Shown here in pieces: positions 4,801 to 7,665 of a DNA stretch of 7,665 bases (position 1 is the stretch's first letter; each line of letters opens with the position of its first letter). Location: positions 1 through 7,665 of the forward strand of contig CAKZUU010000014.1 in NCBI GenBank assembly GCA_937922175.1, given 5' to 3'. The position numbers and the translations under genes were made by a program. A model generated the notes under the pieces. That model ran no database searches. It worked only from the letters and a program-made list of their open reading frames with translations, and had not been told where the DNA came from. This DNA comes from an uncultured Gemmataceae bacterium. GTDB lineage: Bacteria; Planctomycetota; Planctomycetia; Gemmatales; Gemmataceae.

Positions 4801-7654
4801 AGCCCCGACCGCCGCCGAATCCGGGAAAGCCTCCGAATCCGCCCGTGGGACCGCGGTTGGTATTCGACATGGAGGTTGGAGTAATCCGCCCTTGGATCGC
4901 GTCCACGATGGTTTGAACCTGCGCGGGATCGACGCCCTCGGTACCGACGATCTTAATCATCCGCGTCGAGTTTTTTGCACCCTCCTCGAGTTGGTCGACC
5001 ACCTCGACGATTTCCTTGTGCAGTGCCTCGGAGCAGGCGACGTAGAGGGTGTTGTTCTGGGCGTCAACACCGATCGAAAGAGCAGCGACGCTGCGGCTGC
5101 CGACATTGTTATTCTGCTGTCCGCCGAAGATGAACCCGGGGAACCCGCCGACATTCGCACGCTGGCCAGTCGACTGCGTTTGATCGGCGTAGAGGCTGCG
5201 AATCAACTCGGCGACGTTTTCCACATTGGCGTATTTCAGCGGCCCGATACGCCAAGTCTTGATGGCACCCCGGGCCTCATTGTTATCGGCGTCGATGGCC
5301 TCGGCCAACAAGCGTTTGATGGTTTGCATGTCGAGAGGGGAGGCCCGAACCAACAGCGAATTACTCGTGGGGTCGGCCACGACTCGAATCGTCCCGGGCT
5401 GCGGATTCGTTGGTAACGGGACGTTGGCCGCACCGACAAACGGCCCACCCAAACGACCCCCACCGAAGAGAGCCGACAATCCGCCGAAAGGATTGGCACC
5501 GCCACCGAACGGCCCAACACTACCCGCTTGACCACCGCCGATTCGGTTTCCGCCGAATTGTCCACCTTGTCGCGGACCATTGAAGGCTTCATCCAAGACA
5601 CGAGCGGCGTCGACGGCCATCGCGTTCTTCAACTTGATGACTTCCCAATCGCCCGGTTTATTGGCCTGTTGAGTGTACAAGCGAACCAATTCGTTGATGA
5701 GTGCCATCGTGGCAGGGTCGTCGGTTTGCACGATCAGCGAATTGCCCGAGGGAACCAAGGTGACGGGAGGCGCTTTGGGTTTTTCCGGCTCGTTGGGCTT
5801 CGTCGCCGGCGGGGGTTCCTCGGTAAAAATGACCGGCTTTTCGTTGACGTAAAACGTGGGTACGCCGAGGTCGATCCGCCCCTGCGGTTCCTGCGGACGA
5901 TCCGAGGGCGGCGAGGGCGGGCGACGATCGATGGGCGCTCCGCCTGGTCGGATGATGCGAACGGGGTTGGGGCGCTCCGACGCTTTTAAGGCCCGTTCGA
6001 TCAGGTCAGCCAAGGTCTGCGCACTGCCCGCATCGAGATTGAACACTCGGGTCGATCCGGTGCCACCGAGTCCTGCCCCTTCGAGCACTTTGACGACGAG
6101 TTCGACGTCGGCGAGTTGCTCCTCGGTGCCACGAGCGACGATGGCGTTGCGAGCGGGGTCCGCGTCGATGAAGATCACACCCTGGGTCCGCGTCGGATCG
6201 CCAAACATCGCCTTGAGTTTGGTGGCCAACTCCGTGGCGTCCTGCTGGACGGGGATCACCTTGGCCGACGCGCCCGTCGCTCGGTAATAGTCGCGGATGT
6301 GGCGGGTGATGTCATACTGGTCCTGGGCGGGGGCGCGGATAATGATGGAATTGCCGCCGATCGCTTGAATCCGCACGACCCGGGAGTCGCGATAAAGGTC
6401 GAAAAGGAACCGAGCCAATCCATCGGCGGTCCCCGCGGGGACAGTGTGGGTTTTGATTTCGATGCCACCGTCGATGAACTCTTGTTGGCCTTCAATCGGA
6501 GTATCCAATCGCTTCAGAATCTCTCGCGCTGTTGAGATTTTTTCGGGGGGCCCCACGACGAAGACCATGTTGGTCCGCTCATCGGAGGTGATGGAAAGAG
6601 CTCGTCGCCCCGTCGGAGCCGCATCGGGCTGCGGGCCGGGACGACCACCTCGACCTCCGCGATCCCCGCCGCCGCCAAACAGGTCGCTCAACGGGGATCC
6701 ACCGCCAAATCCGCCGCCGGGGAAACCAGCGCCACCAAAGAGTCCGCCCATCGCTCCCCGGAACCGTTCTTCGAAGAATTGCCGCATCCGGTCTCGTTGG
6801 TTGTCCGCGTCGCGATTCGGTTGGTTTGTCGAGCCACCCGGGGCCGACATCCGTTGTTGCAACGAGTCGTAGCGAGCCGGGTCGAGCAACGCCAGCAACG
6901 TCATGGCCGCTTCTCGTGCCGGGATGTAGCGGCACTTGTACGAGAAGCTCTCGGCGGATTTATCACTTTTCTCGTAGTTACGAATGTCTTCGATGACCCG
7001 TGTCAAATTGCCCACATTGTCGGTGAGGATCAATTGGTTCGGCTGCGACAGAGCAACGACCGTACCTGTCGGCAACAGCTGCCGAGCTTGGGGAGCGAAC
7101 TCATCCGCCGACAGCGAATTCAATTGCAAGACCACCGACACAATCTCGGTACGACCACGACTGGGCAGTTCATCGATCGAGACACGGGGAATCAGGTGAG
7201 AGGGAACACGATTCAATTCGTCCAAAGGCAATACAAGCAGCGAGGCTTCTTTCCGCAGCAACACGAAGTTTTGCAGTTGCAGATTCTCGTTGATGATGTC
7301 GATGATCTGCGGAATAGTATAACGCTTCGGTTGACCGCCCTCGCGGGGCGCGATGAAAGTAAACGACCCCTTGGGCGTGTTGCTGCTATTGATAGGTAAA
7401 TTCATTTTCTCGCTGAGCCACTCCAACACCTGCGGCCACGGCTTGTCCCGCATCGTAAACTCGATCATTCCCGGTGGCACGGGCGTCGGTTTGTTCGCCG
7501 GGGCCGGCTCCGGTTGCGCAGGGGCCGCTGCCGGCGGCGAGGTTTTGGGTTCATCAAGGAAGATTGGTTCTTCGGCCCGCAAAGAAACCTGACACACCAG
7601 CCAGACCAGACCGACCAACCATTGGCGATGCCACATCGGAAGTCTCTTGTCCAT
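1451..7654 (-). CDS. Giant multi-N-domain secretin (GspD/PilQ superfamily)
   Basis: This outer-membrane channel subunit has 2067 residues, about three times the usual GspD length (roughly 650-700). It opens with a signal peptide (1 to about 27; hydrophobic WLVGLVWLV, possible cut after A27) and a Pro-rich linker (38-62). An N0-like domain follows (about 63-146), then about 13 N1-like secretin_N modules (about 167-1640). The secretin pore domain (about 1642-1930) carries the hallmark VPWLGDIPVLGSLF (1897-1910), LNVGTEFPYI (1792-1801) and a terminal LLIILTPRI. The tail (1931-2067) has Cys/His then Pro-rich segments. Secretins form multimeric rings for type II secretion, type IV pili or related systems; no other machinery gene is in the window, so the system is unassigned. 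The ATG at 7654 is chosen because the signal peptide follows directly and an AGGG lies 7 bases upstream; only 11 upstream bases are visible. M7 is an alternative start. The frame is unbroken throughout. Confidence 0.95.
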   Translation of the reverse strand: MDKRLPMWHRQWLVGLVWLVCQVSLRAEEPIFLDEPKTSPPAAAPAQPEPAPANKPTPVPPGMIEFTMRDKPWPQVLEWLSEKMNLPINSSNTPKGSFTFIAPREGGQPKRYTIPQIIDIINENLQLQNFVLLRKEASLLVLPLDELNRVPSHLIPRVSIDELPSRGRTEIVSVVLQLNSLSADEFAPQARQLLPTGTVVALSQPNQLILTDNVGNLTRVIEDIRNYEKSDKSAESFSYKCRYIPAREAAMTLLALLDPARYDSLQQRMSAPGGSTNQPNRDADNQRDRMRQFFEERFRGAMGGLFGGAGFPGGGFGGGSPLSDLFGGGGDRGGRGGRPGPQPDAAPTGRRALSITSDERTNMVFVVGPPEKISTAREILKRLDTPIEGQQEFIDGGIEIKTHTVPAGTADGLARFLFDLYRDSRVVRIQAIGGNSIIIRAPAQDQYDITRHIRDYYRATGASAKVIPVQQDATELATKLKAMFGDPTRTQGVIFIDADPARNAIVARGTEEQLADVELVVKVLEGAGLGGTGSTRVFNLDAGSAQTLADLIERALKASERPNPVRIIRPGGAPIDRRPPSPPSDRPQEPQGRIDLGVPTFYVNEKPVIFTEEPPPATKPNEPEKPKAPPVTLVPSGNSLIVQTDDPATMALINELVRLYTQQANKPGDWEVIKLKNAMAVDAARVLDEAFNGPRQGGQFGGNRIGGGQAGSVGPFGGGANPFGGLSALFGGGRLGGPFVGAANVPLPTNPQPGTIRVVADPTSNSLLVRASPLDMQTIKRLLAEAIDADNNEARGAIKTWRIGPLKYANVENVAELIRSLYADQTQSTGQRANVGGFPGFIFGGQQNNNVGSRSVAALSIGVDAQNNTLYVACSEALHKEIVEVVDQLEEGAKNSTRMIKIVGTEGVDPAQVQTIVDAIQGRITPTSMSNTNRGPTGGFGGFPGFGGGRGFGGPGGFPGGGGGFPGGGGGFPGGGLFPGGGGFRGGVGPGGFQGGGGRGGGGRLQRENESPPGGPRFFDSRDMDVPGFSALYDPQQDDRPLTFINAEEPQPAQPGQPPVVTPQGEVRQPKAGVTVVPLPELGGVVISGNNREDIQLVQEIIRFLRERGRETGIVLEIYPIKQGDATAIANTLTQVFSRIQTTASGNTLPRQPVAGGFGLLQQQLQQSSILLLPLPRLNAIMIGGPLNRIPDIKAEIDKLDKPNTSEAVPFALKKASASLVANQIQQWYGQRYPGETNLVRVTFDAGSNTVFVQASPADLAQIKTLIEWIDSRVSSAQSDLRIVRLKNARADELAATLLQALQQETLPPQSAGTGIVPAPATQTAGALGGGQLGGGVLGGGAQTGQFGQQGGLGQQFGQPGLQQLGQQRAGQFGQGAFGPGGATGGTGVGISGSTATQIKNISLRFFSSSPANPVIAAGSLEDVSITAEPRTNSLILIAPEKTMELLLALVRELDVVAVARAEINVFTLKKADAVQVSSLLQQLYGGSAAAGTVAGTGTAVQNQARPLLTIAGQPAEGASLIGLNVTVDPRTNSLIVAGSRNDLDTIRAIIAKLEDVEAPQRQNYVFKIRNQAAADIATALQNFYSAQIQNLSDAQQLTAFQQLAREVIVVSEPISNSVLVSATPKYFAEVQRLIDVLDQEAPQVIIECLIAQVDMNNLDEFGVELGGQNNVMFQRSVLPTGTTVNQSIGGLQVPQTAIPGFSFNNSQPGQGLGPLPVNNTAALRFAERVGLQGLGNFGLGRLSPTASIGGFVFSASSNTLSVLVRALRLQERIHILSAPTLVTTDNQAARLNVGTEFPYISDTNVTATGVVQTTVDRRTVGVLLTVTPRISPDGRVLMRVTPEVSSLGPTIDLGNNQRGQAFNIQNVDTTVSADDGETIVIGGLITKSDERLERKVPWLGDIPVLGSLFRFRTRETRKQELLIILTPRILRSPVDRARVLGEHANKMHWNECDVAKMHGHGLREVIPALRGDCADGAVTPVEKVLSGAAQTTDPNPLNLLPGAPGNATAPLPPPPSAPNTPAPAEPSPRKPETSGHSPPAAGVVQNVMTMSSQGMEVKRWSANRSR
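1482..1487 (-). promoter_or_regulatory. Strong Shine-Dalgarno of the lipoprotein, inside the secretin gene
   Basis: GGAGGT on the minus strand lies six bases before the ATG at 1475. It is embedded in the secretin codons for Gly-Met-Glu-Val near the C-terminus. Ribosomes finishing the secretin would unfold and pass this site, consistent with translational coupling across the 25-base overlap (1451-1475). Confidence 0.8.
1865..2731 (-). other. Secretin pore domain of the giant secretin
   Basis: Residues about 1642-1930 form the beta-barrel multimerisation domain. It opens with APQVIIECLIAQVDMNN and contains a long Asn/Gly/Pro-rich loop (about 1668-1745). It then shows SAPTLVTTDNQAARLNVG, a VGVLLTVTPRIS segment, DGETIVIGGLI (1876-1886), the VPWLGDIPVLGSLF signature and the closing LLIILTPRI (1922-1930). 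This order is that of the family, so the pore end appears complete and functional. Confidence 0.92.
3476..3691 (-). repeat. Gln/Gly-rich insert in module 11 of the secretin
   Basis: Residues about 1322-1393 are rich in Gly, Gln, Leu and Phe (GGGQLGGGVLGGG, GQFGQQGGLGQQFGQ, GQFGQGAFGPGG). The composition differs from the Phe-Pro-Gly insert of module 8. The module resumes with ISLRFFSSSPANPV and then DVSITAEPRTNSLILI. Confidence 0.8.
4640..4855 (-). repeat. Longest Gly-rich insert (module 8), Phe-Pro-Gly type
   Basis: Residues about 934-1005 are mostly Gly, broken by Phe, Pro and Arg in short FGG, FPG and RGG units. A further low-order stretch (about 1006-1072; QPAQPGQPP and similar) follows before the module resumes at VTVVPLPELGG. 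It is the largest interruption in the protein. Confidence 0.85.
4728..4784 (-). repeat. 21-base tandem repeat encoding FPGGGGG
   Basis: Two 21-base units (4743-4763 and 4764-4784) differ at two positions, and a 15-base partial copy (4728-4742) matches the end of the first unit. They encode F958-P-G5, F965-P-G5 and the start of F972-P-G3. The unit keeps the reading frame, so copy number can change without disrupting the protein. Confidence 0.8.
5390..5578 (-). repeat. Gly-rich insert in module 6 of the secretin
   Basis: Residues about 693-755 contain GGQFGGNRIGGGQAG, GPFGGGANPFGGL and FGGGRLGGPF. The insert lies between the module's first helix (AARVLDEAF) and the strand leading to DPTSNSLLV. 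It is a flexible, low-complexity segment with Phe-Gly pairs. Confidence 0.75.
5759..5962 (-). repeat. Pro-rich insert in module 5 of the secretin
   Basis: Residues about 565-632 hold two proline-rich stretches (RRPPSPPSDRPQEPQ and EEPPPATKPNEPEKPKAPP) flanking a short ordered-looking piece (GVPTFYVNEKPVIF). The insert occupies the same place in the module as the Gly-rich ones, just before the PSGNSLIVQ strand. Confidence 0.7.
6605..6757 (-). repeat. Gly-rich insert in module 2 of the secretin
   Basis: Residues about 300-350 are dominated by Gly with scattered Phe, Pro and Arg (GGAGFPGGGFGGG, then GGGGDRGGRGGRPG). A charged stretch precedes it (RDADNQRDRMRQFFEERFRG, 281-300). The insert separates the first helix of the module (MTLLALLDP) from its second strand (RALSITSDERTN). 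Confidence 0.8.
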
Positions 7655-7665
7655 GGTTTTGCCCT

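Larger units (their letters stand above)
2735..7156 (-). repeat. Array of about 13 N1-like (secretin_N) modules
   Basis: Protein-level repeat over residues about 167-1640. Each module has a first strand (for example YVFKIRN), a helix ending in L..F/L, a second strand, an Asn-Ser/Thr/Ala-hydrophobic turn-strand (NSLIV-like) and a closing helix (I..I...LD). The signature Asn falls at 206, 362, 435, 503, 638, 765, 868, 1179, 1249, 1433, 1533 and 1617. One degenerate module (about 897-1108) has Gly near 1083 instead. Compact modules span 60-75 residues; the others are stretched by low-complexity inserts. Copies are highly diverged at DNA level, so this is old expansion. Exact boundaries are my own reading. 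Confidence 0.8.

Noticed and set aside
4640..4855. CRISPR or regulatory repeat array
   Set aside because: The repeats are in-frame Gly codons with no unique spacers between fixed repeats; the coding explanation is sufficient.
4640..4855. G-quadruplex-forming tract on the coding strand
   Set aside because: The strand is mostly GGC/GGT/GGA codons giving GG pairs, with few runs of three or more G in a regular pattern; not convincing by eye.
4531..4916. Plus-strand Pro/Arg/His-rich frames opposite the Gly-rich insert
   Set aside because: Their Pro-rich, collagen-like look is just the complement of Gly codons in the secretin.
7634..7636. Alternative secretin start at M7
   Set aside because: It is possible, but the start at 7654 keeps a better basic N-terminus (DKR) for the signal peptide and has an AGGG upstream at suitable distance.

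Overview
The window looks like part of a planctomycete chromosome, most likely Gemmatales or a relative (GC-rich, roughly 60% by eye). This rests on three things: a giant secretin with Gly/Pro-rich inserts, a partner lipoprotein, and a secreted neutral-ceramidase-family protein with an NYACHCTTLGG-type motif. The taxonomic call comes from family knowledge, not a database search.

Everything I accept as coding lies on the minus strand, so the gene order runs from the right edge to the left. (1) 7654-1451 is a 2067-residue secretin (GspD/PilQ superfamily). It has a signal peptide, an N0-like domain, about 13 N1-like (secretin_N) modules where classical GspD has three, a C-terminal secretin pore domain and a Cys/His- then Pro-rich tail. 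(2) 1475-852 is a 207-residue predicted lipoprotein. It overlaps the end of the secretin by 25 bases, and its strong Shine-Dalgarno lies inside the secretin's last codons, so the two look translationally coupled. (3) After a 165-base gap holding a possible hairpin and a sigma70-like promoter, 686-1 is the first 228 codons of a neutral/alkaline ceramidase-family protein that runs off the left edge.

The secretin and lipoprotein probably form one envelope unit: an outer-membrane channel with a very long periplasmic barrel, plus an outer-membrane-anchored partner that could act as a pilotin or accessory factor (inference). The ceramidase-like gene appears to be a separate transcription unit. The most unusual object is the secretin. 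Its N-module array is greatly expanded, and its low-complexity inserts recur at the same place within the module. No RNA genes, mobile elements or CRISPR arrays were seen, and no stretch over 300 bases lacks a gene.
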